Source of the DNA: Deltaproteobacteria bacterium
GTDB lineage: Bacteria > Campylobacterota_A > Desulfurellia > JAGGSF01
Assembly (NCBI GenBank): GCA_021159235.1
Contig: JAGGSF010000101.1
Span: 1 to 31,598, forward strand
Direction: 5' to 3'
Length of the DNA: 31,598 nucleotides
Part shown: in pieces, positions 15,920-23,260 of the stretch
Position numbering within the stretch: position 1 is the first letter of the stretch
Layout: every line of letters starts with the position of its first letter
Made by a program: the position numbers and the translations under genes
Notes under the pieces: generated by a model
Seen by the model: only the letters and a program-made list of their open reading frames with translations
Databases searched by the model: none
What the model was told of the DNA's origin: nothing

Positions 15920-17340
15920 CCTAAATTAAATGCAATAAATTTAATCTCCGTCATCTCTTCAATGGCAAAAGCCAAACCTTCTCTACCTACGCCCGAGGAT
16001 TTCACACCACCATAAGGCATCTGATCCACACGGAATGTAGGATAATCGTTGATGATAACTCCTCCTGCTTCTAATTTTAAAGCTGCCTTCCAGGCATTCT
16101 GCAAATCATTTGTGTATACACCCGCATTCAATCCATAGATAGAGTTATTCGCCATATCTATTGCCTCATCGAAATCAGAAAATGGTATAACACATACTCC
16201 AGGGGCAAACAATTCTCTGCACACAACCTTCATCTCGGGTTTAGTATTGGTGATGATAGTGGGAGTTAAGAGCCTCTTTCCTGTGAACTTTCCACCTACC
16301 TCTATCTTCGCTCCTTCCCGCACCGCCTCATTTATCCACTCCTCTACTCTTGTACATGATGCATCATCAATTAAAGGTCCATATTCCGTATCTTCATCCA
16401 TGGGATTACCCACCTTTATCCCAGATACCGCCTGTTTAAAACCGCTCAAAAACTCATCAAAAATATCCTCATGCACATATATTCTCTGAATGGATATACA
16501 TACCTGACCTGCATTGGCAAAAGAACCAACTACGCATCTGGGTATAATCTTTTCTATATCTGCAGACCTATCCACAATCAGTGCGGAGTTAGAACCCAGC
16601 TCAAGTGTAAGTCTCTTTGCTTTTGTCTCCTCTTTTAAATAAGAACCTACCTCCAGGCTCCCGGTAAAGGTAAGCATGGCTAACCTTTCGTTTTTTATGA
16701 GTCTTTTTCCTATGGTTGAACCCGAACCATATATCACATTAAACATACCATCAGGCAGACCTGCTTTTTTCATCATCTCTGCCAACCTTGCCGCCGTAAG
16801 GGGGGTTGCAGTAGCCGGTTTTAAAACCACACTATTTCCAGCGGCAATAGCTGGTGCAACCTTGTGAAGAACGAGATTCAATGGGAAATTCCAGGGGGTG
16901 ATAGCTCCCACTACACCGATAGGCACACGCATGTAAAACCCTACATAGTTCTCTCCACTCTGAGAAGCATCCATGGGTATTGTCTCTCCATGCAACTTCA
17001 ATGCTTCAGCTGCAGCAAAACGAATGGTTTCTATCCCCCTTTTCACTTCACCTCTGGAATACTTGATGGCTTTTCCCGACTCAAGGGTAATGAGACGGGC
17101 AACCTCCTCCAGATCCTCCTCCATCAGATCTGCGGTTTTAGAAAGAATACTGAATCTTCTGTGTGCAGGGAGATTGCAGGTTTTAAATGCATTTTCTGCC
17201 ACATCTATTGCCCTGTCTACATCCTCTTCTTCCGCTTGAGTCACATACCCCACCAATTCATCATTGTAAGGATTCCTTACCTCTATCCTTTTCTCTCTTT
17301 TTATAAAATCCCCCCCTATGAAGAGTCCGTATTCATACAT
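15916..17340 (-). CDS. NAD(P)-dependent aldehyde dehydrogenase (lactaldehyde / GAPN-like)
   Basis: This 474-aa aldehyde dehydrogenase superfamily enzyme oxidises an aldehyde to a carboxylate. Catalytic residues are N151 (TPWNFP), E247 (LELGS) and the nucleophile C281 (NAGQVCISIQR). The cofactor loop is FTGSLEVGSYL. The GQVCISIQR form groups it with lactaldehyde, sulfolactaldehyde and non-phosphorylating glyceraldehyde-3-phosphate dehydrogenase-like enzymes, including archaeal ones. The substrate is unknown. GGGAGG lies 6 bases before the ATG, inside the end of kdsB. Its place between kdsB and coaBC gives no clear pathway. Confidence 0.88.
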   Translation of the reverse strand: MYEYGLFIGGDFIKREKRIEVRNPYNDELVGYVTQAEEEDVDRAIDVAENAFKTCNLPAHRRFSILSKTADLMEEDLEEVARLITLESGKAIKYSRGEVKRGIETIRFAAAEALKLHGETIPMDASQSGENYVGFYMRVPIGVVGAITPWNFPLNLVLHKVAPAIAAGNSVVLKPATATPLTAARLAEMMKKAGLPDGMFNVIYGSGSTIGKRLIKNERLAMLTFTGSLEVGSYLKEETKAKRLTLELGSNSALIVDRSADIEKIIPRCVVGSFANAGQVCISIQRIYVHEDIFDEFLSGFKQAVSGIKVGNPMDEDTEYGPLIDDASCTRVEEWINEAVREGAKIEVGGKFTGKRLLTPTIITNTKPEMKVVCRELFAPGVCVIPFSDFDEAIDMANNSIYGLNAGVYTNDLQNAWKAALKLEAGGVIINDYPTFRVDQMPYGGVKSSGVGREGLAFAIEEMTEIKFIAFNLG

Positions 17341-17342
17341 AT

Positions 17343-18062
17343 CTACCTCCCCATTAGAACCTTTTCCACCCGTTTTACATCCTCCAACACATCCACTCCA
17401 ATTAGATGAGCTTTCGTCTCAAAAACCATAATATCGTACCCATTTTCCAATGCCCGCAACTGCTCCAATTTTTCAGTTTTTTCCAGTGAAGAGGGTGGAA
17501 GATGACTTAATAAAAGGAGTGCTTCTTTGGTATATGCATATATGCCAATATGTTTTAAGAATAAACCATCTTTCCCCGGATATGGAATGAGCGAACGGGA
17601 AAAATACAGTGCTCTTCCATCCTTGTCCTTTACCACCTTTACCACATTGGGATCTTTTGCCTCCTCTAAGGAAACAGGCTCAGCCAACGTAGCAATGGAT
17701 ACATCTTTTATACGGTGAATAAATGCTGAAATAAGCCCATCTATAATTTCCCCTTCTACAAGCGGTTCATCTCCCTGAACATTTACCACTATATCATAAT
17801 CCTTATTCTCTATAAAAGCACCTATCCTTTCTGTGCCATTCCTGAAATCACCCTTTATCAATCTTGCCTCCCCTCCAAAGGAAGAAACAGCCTCTTCTAT
17901 CCTTTCACTATCTGTCAATACAAGAACTTCATCCTTCAACTTAGATTCTTTGCTTCCTTCCCATACCCATTGAATCATGGGTTTGCCCAAAATAGGATAA
18001 AGCACCTTACCGGGAAAGCGAGAGCTAAAATACCGTGCCGGAATGGCAATCAGTATCCTCAT
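17343..18062 (-). CDS. kdsB: 3-deoxy-manno-octulosonate cytidylyltransferase (CMP-Kdo synthetase)
   Basis: This 239-aa cytosolic enzyme activates Kdo as CMP-Kdo for lipid A-core assembly. The nucleotide-binding N-terminus IPARYFSSRFPGKVL, GKPMIQWVW, RNGTERIG, NVQGDEPLV and HIGIYAYTKEALL are all as in the family. Length is normal. It directly supports an LPS-bearing outer membrane. The start overlaps the rfaE1 stop by 4 bases, joining two LPS inner-core functions. Confidence 0.95.
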   Translation of the reverse strand: MRILIAIPARYFSSRFPGKVLYPILGKPMIQWVWEGSKESKLKDEVLVLTDSERIEEAVSSFGGEARLIKGDFRNGTERIGAFIENKDYDIVVNVQGDEPLVEGEIIDGLISAFIHRIKDVSIATLAEPVSLEEAKDPNVVKVVKDKDGRALYFSRSLIPYPGKDGLFLKHIGIYAYTKEALLLLSHLPPSSLEKTEKLEQLRALENGYDIMVFETKAHLIGVDVLEDVKRVEKVLMGR

Positions 18063-18985
18063 ATCCTCTTCAATATCTCATTCAATTCTTCCCTGCTCAC
18101 CACCTGAGTTCCTCTCTTTCCCACCACCACTGCCGCCGCCTCATTGGCTAAATTCACCACTCTTTTTAAAGGAAGTCCTGCCGCTAAACCCAGGACGAAC
18201 ATAGCGACCACCGTGTCTCCTGCCCCTGTCACATCATATACCTCTTTTGCCCGTGCATCTACATGAAAACTTTCCCTTTCAGAATAAAGTGTCATTCCTC
18301 TATATCCCTCTGTTATCAAGACACATTTTGCATTTGTTTCCTTCAATATCCTTTCTGCCGCCCTTTCCTCATCTCGATAATCCTTTATGGTAATACCACT
18401 CATCAGTTCTGCCTCTTTAAGGTTCGGTGTAATTACCGTAACATCTCTATACAGACTGGTATGATTGACCTTGGGATCCACAACAACAGGCTTCTTAAAA
18501 GAACACAAACCCCTGACCAATCCCTCTGTTACCACCCCTTTCCCATAATCAGAAACTACTATGGCATCAAATGCCTTCTTACTCACCGACTGCAGCAATT
18601 TCCGCTCTACCCCGGGCTCTACAGGCTTTACAACTTCTCTGTCCAATCTTACAATTTGCTGTCCTTGAGCAACAATTCTCGTTTTAACCGTAGTGATACG
18701 ATCTTTCAAGACAACACACCCGCTGCAATCTATATTCCTCTCTTTCAACATTTTTCTTAGATTCTTTCCCCCTTCATCCTCACCAAAGACACCAAACAGG
18801 TTCACCCTGGATCCTGTAACCCTTATGTTGTGGGCAACATTCGCCGCTCCGCCAGGAAACATACTCTCCGCACCTATGGCTACAACAGGAACCGGCGCTT
18901 CAGGAGAAACCCGCTCCACTTTACCCTCAATATACCTATCCAGCATTATATCCCCTACAACAGCTATATTCAGCCTGGAGAACAT
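18059..18985 (-). CDS. rfaE1: D-glycero-beta-D-manno-heptose-7-phosphate kinase (RfaE domain I)
   Basis: This 308-aa PfkB-type kinase phosphorylates heptose-7-phosphate at O-1 in ADP-heptose synthesis for the LPS inner core. The N-terminal GDIMLDRYIEGKVERVSPEA is diagnostic of RfaE rather than ribokinase. GGAANVAHN (46-54), SDYGKG (145-150) and the catalytic TGAGDT (253-258) follow. Only the kinase domain is present; the adenylyltransferase domain (RfaE2) is not fused and not in the window. It starts two bases after the yebC stop and is coupled to kdsB. Confidence 0.93.
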   Translation of the reverse strand: MFSRLNIAVVGDIMLDRYIEGKVERVSPEAPVPVVAIGAESMFPGGAANVAHNIRVTGSRVNLFGVFGEDEGGKNLRKMLKERNIDCSGCVVLKDRITTVKTRIVAQGQQIVRLDREVVKPVEPGVERKLLQSVSKKAFDAIVVSDYGKGVVTEGLVRGLCSFKKPVVVDPKVNHTSLYRDVTVITPNLKEAELMSGITIKDYRDEERAAERILKETNAKCVLITEGYRGMTLYSERESFHVDARAKEVYDVTGAGDTVVAMFVLGLAAGLPLKRVVNLANEAAAVVVGKRGTQVVSREELNEILKRI

Positions 18986-18987
18986 AC

Positions 18988-19740
18988 CTATTGAAATTTC
19001 TCCATTATCTCATTTGGTATGTCAAAATTGGCATATACCTGAGAAACATCCTCATCCTCATCCAGTTTATTCATGAGGTTTAGCATCCTTTCTGCATCTT
19101 TTCCCTCCAGCTTCACCGTGCTTTGAGGAATCATCTCAATACCATCTGTTTGAGGTTTGAAACCAGCACGAATAAGAGCATCCCTTACCTCGTTAAAAAC
19201 TTTGGCCTCTGTAATTACTTCATATACATCATCTTCTTTATTGTCTATTACATCTATCGCTCCTGCCTCTATTGCTTTTTCCATCAACTGTTCTTCATCC
19301 GTCTCTTTTTTGCTAAAGGTCAAATGACCTCTCCTTTCAAACATCCAGGAAACACAACCATTTTCACCTAAATTTCCACCATATTTACTCAAAATATGCC
19401 TTATACTGGCTGTAGTGCGCTTCTTGTTGTCCGTAGTAGCATAGATCATCATTGCTACACCACCGGGACCATAGCCTTCATACAAAACCTCTTCGTAGTT
19501 CGCACCGGGTAATTCTCCAGCTCCTTTTTTTATTGCCCTTTCAATATTTTCCTTGGGCATATTGTTTTCCTTAGACTTTTCCACTGCCAACCTCAGGCGA
19601 GGGTTAGCATTTATATCCTTTCCTCCCAAACGAGTAGCAATAATAATCTCCTTGATAAGCTTGGTAAATATTTGTCCTCTTCTGGCATCCGTTACCCCTT
19701 TCTTCCGCTTAATGCTGCTCCATTTACTATGTCCAGACAT
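18988..19740 (-). CDS. yebC: YebC/PmpR (TACO1) family protein
   Basis: This 250-aa conserved cytosolic protein carries the canonical N-terminus MSGHSKWSSIKRKKGVTDAR. GYGPGGVAMM, TDNKKRT and GCVSWMFERRG follow in order. Family members were described as transcriptional regulators (PmpR) and, more recently, as translation factors that relieve stalls, as TACO1 does in mitochondria. The length is normal. It lies 8 bases after dcd and 2 bases before rfaE1; yebC is often beside ruvC in other bacteria but not here. Confidence 0.95.
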   Translation of the reverse strand: MSGHSKWSSIKRKKGVTDARRGQIFTKLIKEIIIATRLGGKDINANPRLRLAVEKSKENNMPKENIERAIKKGAGELPGANYEEVLYEGYGPGGVAMMIYATTDNKKRTTASIRHILSKYGGNLGENGCVSWMFERRGHLTFSKKETDEEQLMEKAIEAGAIDVIDNKEDDVYEVITEAKVFNEVRDALIRAGFKPQTDGIEMIPQSTVKLEGKDAERMLNLMNKLDEDEDVSQVYANFDIPNEIMEKFQ

Positions 19741-19748
19741 ATCCTCTC

Positions 19749-21557
19749 CTAAATCATTTTAGGTGGTTCAATACCTGTTTGTTTTTGATATCTACCCTTC
19801 TTATCTTTATAAGAGATCAAACATTCTTCTTCAGCACTCAAAAAGATAACCTGTGCAATACCTTCGTTGCTATATATCTTCGCCGGCAGTGGTGTGGTGT
19901 TGGATATTTCAATGGTTACATAACCTTCCCAGCAGTTACTTGACCAGCAGGCTTTTCCATTTCTCCTTACATACAAAGTATGATTAGGAACTGTAACATC
20001 ATATACATAATCATCATAATCTATTTTTGAGAATGACCTTTTGTATATTTTAGGTGTTAGCTGTTTCTTACTTATTCGGATTTTATAAATGTCATAGTTA
20101 TATTTTATAATATGTTGTCCCAGTCTCCTCATAGGCATTTTTTCTTTTGGTATTCTTCTCACAGTAGAAGCCCAGCCAGCCTTTAAGACGAGCTCTTGTA
20201 TGTCATCTGCTAACTTTTTTGAAGTGGTTGTGTAAGTTAGAGTTTGTTCATTCCCATCTCCCATCATGTATGCATCTAAGAAAATTTTAATCTGCTTAGG
20301 TGGTAAAGACTTTATCTCAGGAGGAACAAACTTTTCTGAAGCATGTCCAAACCGCAAAAGGTATAAGCAAAGCTGCTTACTCTCTATTTGAAATCCTGTG
20401 TCAGTAATATAATATCTAAAAGGTAATTTTTTAATCCATCCTTCAATTATTTTTTTATTTTTGCCAAAAGCAGCAACTTTAACATGATATCCTTTTTTAG
20501 AAACACAAGCACTACCTTCAGCAATCCATATTCCAAAAAATCTTAGCCAATCATCCATAGGAATTTTTACTGGTTCACTGTAACAATCACTGTCTGCATA
20601 ATTAATATCCTTCAGTGACCATACATATATCTTGTTTGCACCTATATTCCTTTTTGCATACATAACCCTTCTTTCTAAAACATCTTGCTCATATAAATCA
20701 GAAAGTATTTTAGCAAATTCACGATAGCTAATCTTAGTCTGGATATTGCTATATAACTCTTTAGAATTTAATTCACCCTCTTTCAAAAGATCTATTATTT
20801 CCTGCCTTATTTTATAATATATTGAAAATCGCAAGCTTTTCATAACAGGTGGTAGAATAAAGTAGTCCTTTTTTTGCCCCTTCCATATAGCATCCCTCTT
20901 AAATTCATAATTATATTTCCCATAAATTTCATCTGCTCTAATAAATTCAAAAGTATCACTCCCTTTCTTCCTTACAAAAAGTTGATGTGCAGGAGTAACA
21001 GCAAGGTCAACATTTCTTCCTCTTATTTGTATAAGCTTATCTTTGAATCTAAACTTTTGTCTCCTGATAATTCTTTGATATTCTATCTCTCCCTGTTCAC
21101 TCAATGTTGCAACAATTTCATCATCTTTTATGTCTTTAAACCTTTTCCACCCATCAAGAGTGAGCAATTCTGTTTCTTTATCATAACAGGGTTCCAATGG
21201 TGTAATGTTGACTACAATCCCGCATCTGGCATAGGTAGACTTCCCCAGGCAAATAGCCAATACATCTCTTGGTATCCTGAAATACTCCATACTGCGAGCC
21301 AAAGCGAAGGAATTGGGAGGAATAATACATACATCTCCCTTAAAATCTACATAGTTTTTATCCGTGAAATTTTTAGGATCCACTATGGTGCAGTTCACAT
21401 TGGTAAATATTTTAAACTCATCCGCCACCCGCATGTCATAGCCATAGGAAGAAACACCAAAGGAGATAACGCCTTTTGATACCTGCTTCTCTTCAAAGGG
21501 AGATATCATCCCCTTCTTTGCCTGTTCTATAATCCAGCGATCATTCCTCACACTCAC
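19749..21557 (-). CDS. dcd: dCTP deaminase precursor interrupted by an intein
   Basis: This is a 602-aa precursor. The exteins (1-123 and 542-602) join to a 184-aa dCTP deaminase, the normal size, which makes dUTP (or dUMP in bifunctional forms) for thymidylate synthesis. Host motifs are SYGYDMRV (37-44), [20 protein letters not shown] (104-123) and, after the intein, [20 protein letters not shown] with catalytic Glu E550 and NEGIAQVIF. The intein splits the conserved stretch between P123 and the +1 Cys C542, where relatives usually have Glu or Gly before WEG. The start is GTG, overlapping the previous stop (GTGA), with GGGAAGG upstream. Splicing is required for activity because the break is inside the active-site region. 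Confidence 0.95.
   Translation of the reverse strand: MSVRNDRWIIEQAKKGMISPFEEKQVSKGVISFGVSSYGYDMRVADEFKIFTNVNCTIVDPKNFTDKNYVDFKGDVCIIPPNSFALARSMEYFRIPRDVLAICLGKSTYARCGIVVNITPLEPCYDKETELLTLDGWKRFKDIKDDEIVATLSEQGEIEYQRIIRRQKFRFKDKLIQIRGRNVDLAVTPAHQLFVRKKGSDTFEFIRADEIYGKYNYEFKRDAIWKGQKKDYFILPPVMKSLRFSIYYKIRQEIIDLLKEGELNSKELYSNIQTKISYREFAKILSDLYEQDVLERRVMYAKRNIGANKIYVWSLKDINYADSDCYSEPVKIPMDDWLRFFGIWIAEGSACVSKKGYHVKVAAFGKNKKIIEGWIKKLPFRYYITDTGFQIESKQLCLYLLRFGHASEKFVPPEIKSLPPKQIKIFLDAYMMGDGNEQTLTYTTTSKKLADDIQELVLKAGWASTVRRIPKEKMPMRRLGQHIIKYNYDIYKIRISKKQLTPKIYKRSFSKIDYDDYVYDVTVPNHTLYVRRNGKACWSSNCWEGYVTIEISNTTPLPAKIYSNEGIAQVIFLSAEEECLISYKDKKGRYQKQTGIEPPKMI
19935..21188 (-). mobile_element. Intein with LAGLIDADG homing endonuclease in dcd
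   Basis: This 418-aa in-frame insertion covers precursor residues C124 to N541. Block A starts at C124 ([17 protein letters not shown]). Block B is [13 protein letters not shown] with T188 and H191. Block F is [13 protein letters not shown] (518-530) and block G is ACWSSN followed by Cys 542. The endonuclease has both LAGLIDADG helices: FFGIWIAEG (E347) and [11 protein letters not shown] (D434), so the acidic catalytic residues are intact. Between the Hint N-half and the endonuclease lies a winged-helix-like segment (about 246-315). Two 120-base samples of intein DNA have 31 and 36 G+C, against 47 in a flanking extein sample, which suggests later acquisition. It encodes no tail of decay: no stops or frameshifts. 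Confidence 0.93.
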
Positions 21558-21838
21558 CTACCTTCCCTCTTAATTATCCTTCCTACAAAATGTAGCATAA
21601 ACAGCTTCTTTCTGTGCTCAATATCAGGCAGGTACCGCATTTTTATCTTTTCAGCATCTTCCTCTGTAAAATTTATATTGTTATCCTCCAAAAACCTTTC
21701 CAAAGCAACAACATACTCCGCTACCTTCTCTATTTCCCCTACAATAGCATCCCTTTCCCCTCTATCCAGAACAAACATAAATTTCTTTATAATATCTTCG
21801 TAGGTAGGTTCTTTTATCTCCCATCCATACTCATCCAT
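21554..21838 (-). CDS. 94-aa hypothetical protein
   Basis: I do not recognise this protein. It is 94 residues, charged, predicted helical, with no signal peptide or membrane segment. It starts [20 protein letters not shown] and has an acidic centre ([23 protein letters not shown]) and a basic end (GRIIKREGR). It is very likely real: it has its own promoter with a perfect TATAAT, a strong GGGAGGGA Shine-Dalgarno 4 bases before the ATG, and its TGA overlaps the GTG start of dcd. It is the first gene of the ten-gene operon. Confidence 0.75.
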   Translation of the reverse strand: MDEYGWEIKEPTYEDIIKKFMFVLDRGERDAIVGEIEKVAEYVVALERFLEDNNINFTEEDAEKIKMRYLPDIEHRKKLFMLHFVGRIIKREGR

Positions 21839-21855
21839 TTTTCCCTCCCACCAAG

Positions 21856-21885
21856 ATTATATACAAATTTTCCCTTTATTGGCAA
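21856..21885 (-). promoter_or_regulatory. Promoter of the 94-aa gene-dcd-yebC-rfaE1-kdsB operon
   Basis: On the minus strand TTGCCA (21880-21885), an 18-base spacer and a perfect TATAAT (21856-21861). The expected transcription start near 21849 leaves about 11 bases holding the Shine-Dalgarno. The same string TTGCCAATAAA begins the rpmB promoter. Confidence 0.75.
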
Positions 21886-21892
21886 ATATTTT

Positions 21893-22222
21893 TCAAGCAA
21901 CAATACCCAGTTTCCGAAACACTAAAACCACAATAAGCCAAACAAGCATACTCAGAATCAGTGAGGTGGTAAAGGGCATCTTTTTCAACAGTATGATAAA
22001 AGATACAAAAAAGATAATGGTAGGAGCTATACCTATAATTACGCCCTTAGAAAACGAAATTATAATATTTGAAGGATTTTTTTCTATTTTCAGCCAGATG
22101 ATCACAAGCAGTGTAGTAAGTGGCATAGCTGCAATTACACCACTCAAGCAGGGCATTTTCTTGGCTAATTCAGAGAGAATGACGATAACAAATGCAGATA
22201 TTGTAAGCTTTAACCAAAACAT
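21893..22222 (-). CDS. Small integral membrane protein, DUF3147/GlpM-like
   Basis: This 109-aa protein is almost entirely hydrophobic, with about four membrane helices. The pattern SGVIAAMPLTTLLVIIWL, a polar turn, then SFSKGVIIGIAPTIIFFV resembles DUF3147/GlpM-type small membrane proteins; the resemblance is from memory and moderate. No catalytic motif is visible. Its ATG shares one base with the stop of the phosphatase gene (TAATG), so the two are coupled. It is followed by a 54-base gap containing the promoter of the next operon. Confidence 0.7.
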   Translation of the reverse strand: MFWLKLTISAFVIVILSELAKKMPCLSGVIAAMPLTTLLVIIWLKIEKNPSNIIISFSKGVIIGIAPTIIFFVSFIILLKKMPFTTSLILSMLVWLIVVLVFRKLGIVA

Positions 22223-22854
22223 TATACTTGAAGAACCTGCCGTTCAGGAAGAATAAGACAGGTGAGTTTTCCCCCGTATACCGCTCCAGTATCAATGCCA
22301 ATCTTATTCCTCATAAATACAGGTTCGGCCAGTGGAGTATGTCCAAACACAACAACCTTGCCAAAATTACAATCACTGTATATAAACTCATCTCTTATCC
22401 ATACCAGATCATCAACAGATTGTTTTCTTAAAGGTATATTCGGTCTCAATCCGGCATGAACAAATATATAATTGTCCGTCTCATAATATGGGAGAAGGCT
22501 TCTAAAAAATTCCATGTGCTCAGGAGGGAAAAGGTGGAAGGAGATATCATGCCCTCTTATGCCATAGCTTAACAGCGTAGCTTCTCCTCCATTGAACAGC
22601 CACATCTCTATAGGCAAACCCTTCTGAAGAACATCTAAAAGCATTTTTTCATGGTTACCCAAAAGTGTAACGGTATGGTGCCGGGATTTGAGATTTATCA
22701 CTTCATCCACTACTTTTTTTGAATCCGCGCCCCTGTCAATATAATCTCCCAGGAATACAAGCATATCATTGTTTTTTACATGTATTTTCTCTAACAATGT
22801 CTTCAATTTTTCATAGCAACCATGAATATCACCTATAACAAATATGCGGTTCAC
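22222..22854 (-). CDS. Metallophosphoesterase, PPP-family serine/threonine phosphatase-like
   Basis: This 210-aa protein has the full PPP metal-site series: GDIHG (8-12), GDYIDRG (36-42), GNHE (66-69), then VHAGLRP and VFGHTPL. It resembles bacterial PrpA/PrpB and ApaH-like enzymes; protein phosphatase or diadenosine-tetraphosphatase activity cannot be told apart here. The start is GTG, giving MNRIFVIGDIHG, with no Shine-Dalgarno and a -10 element 7 bases upstream, so the message may be leaderless. It is coupled to the small membrane protein downstream. Confidence 0.9.
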   Translation of the reverse strand: MNRIFVIGDIHGCYEKLKTLLEKIHVKNNDMLVFLGDYIDRGADSKKVVDEVINLKSRHHTVTLLGNHEKMLLDVLQKGLPIEMWLFNGGEATLLSYGIRGHDISFHLFPPEHMEFFRSLLPYYETDNYIFVHAGLRPNIPLRKQSVDDLVWIRDEFIYSDCNFGKVVVFGHTPLAEPVFMRNKIGIDTGAVYGGKLTCLILPERQVLQV

Positions 22855-22861
22855 AGATTTA

Positions 22862-22889
22862 AGAATATTTTTTCATCTACAGTTGTCAA
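22862..22889 (-). promoter_or_regulatory. Putative promoter of the phosphatase operon, -35 inside the hairpin array
   Basis: On the minus strand a perfect TTGACA (22884-22889), a 16-base spacer and TATTCT (22862-22867, 4 of 6). The -35 is part of the first array linker. The -10 lies 7 bases before the GTG start. Confidence 0.5.
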
Positions 22890-22979
22890 GACAAACACCA
22901 GAGGTGTTTGCTTGCAACTGCCAGAGGCAGTTGTCAAGACAAAGCTTTGCTTTGCTTGCAAGTGTAAAAATACACTTGC
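22880..22979. repeat. Array of alternating imperfect hairpins
   Basis: Two linkers alternate: A = TTGTCAAGACAAA (22883-22895 and 22931-22943) and B = TTTGCTTGCAA (22907-22917 and 22951-22961). B equals the reverse complement of A with two single bases removed. Between them sit short inverted repeats of differing sequence: CACC-AGA-GGTG, CTGCC-AGA-GGCAG, GC-TTT-GC and GTGTA-AAAA-TACAC. Each A-B pair folds with two one-base bulges (T and A) on the A arm; B1-A2 can fold alternatively. The 16-base direct repeat CAGTTGTCAAGACAAA recurs at a 48-base interval. The array fills most of the divergent gap between the phosphatase gene and rpmB. Confidence 0.85.
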
Positions 22980-23004
22980 CAATAAAATATTTTCGTGGTA
23001 TATT
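22976..23004 (+). promoter_or_regulatory. Promoter of rpmB
   Basis: TTGCCA (22976-22981), a 17-base spacer and TATATT (22999-23004), each 5 of 6 to consensus. The -35 overlaps the 3' arm of the last hairpin of the upstream array. Confidence 0.7.
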
Positions 23005-23035
23005 TTTTTATATTAAATATATAGAGGTTGAGGAA

Positions 23036-23233
23036 ATGGCACAAAAATGTGATATTTGTGGTAAAAGAAGGGTGGTGGGGTTCAAGGTAGCTCATTCCAA
23101 CAGGAAAACGAAGAGAAGATGGTTGCCAAATCTTCACAAGATGAAAGTATTGGTGGATGGAAAGGTGAAAAGGATCAATGTATGCACGAAATGCCTTAAA
23201 ACAGGTAAAGTGGAAAAATATGTTCGCATCTAA
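23036..23233 (+). CDS. rpmB: 50S ribosomal protein L28
   Basis: This 65-aa basic large-subunit protein begins MAQKCDICGKRRVVGFKVAHS. It has two CxxC pairs (CDIC and CTKC), so it is the zinc-binding (C+) form. The frame is open upstream to 22844, but the start must be ATG 23036: it gives the conserved N-terminus, AGAGG lies 8 bases before it, and the promoter ends inside the upstream extension. nrfD follows after 27 bases. rpmG, its common neighbour, is absent. Confidence 0.96.
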   Translation: MAQKCDICGKRRVVGFKVAHSNRKTKRRWLPNLHKMKVLVDGKVKRINVCTKCLKTGKVEKYVRI

Positions 23234-23260
23234 ACGAAGAGCAAGAGGCGGGAGGTTTAT

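Noticed and set aside
20874-21479. 201-aa plus-strand open frame opposite dcd
   Set aside because: It is antisense to the dcd extein and intein coding sequence, has no recognisable motif or ribosome-binding site, and is explained by the real gene.
22880-22979. CRISPR array
   Set aside because: There are only two copies of a 16-base direct repeat, and the intervening sequence is itself palindromic and related to the repeats, not unique spacer DNA. No cas genes are present.
22880-22979. Integron attC site
   Set aside because: The bulged stem recalls attC folding, but the GTTRRRY and RYYYAAC core sites are absent and there is no integrase or cassette array.
22844-23035. N-terminal extension of L28
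   Set aside because: It would translate through the hairpin array and the rpmB promoter; the conserved L28 N-terminus and Shine-Dalgarno fix the start at 23036.
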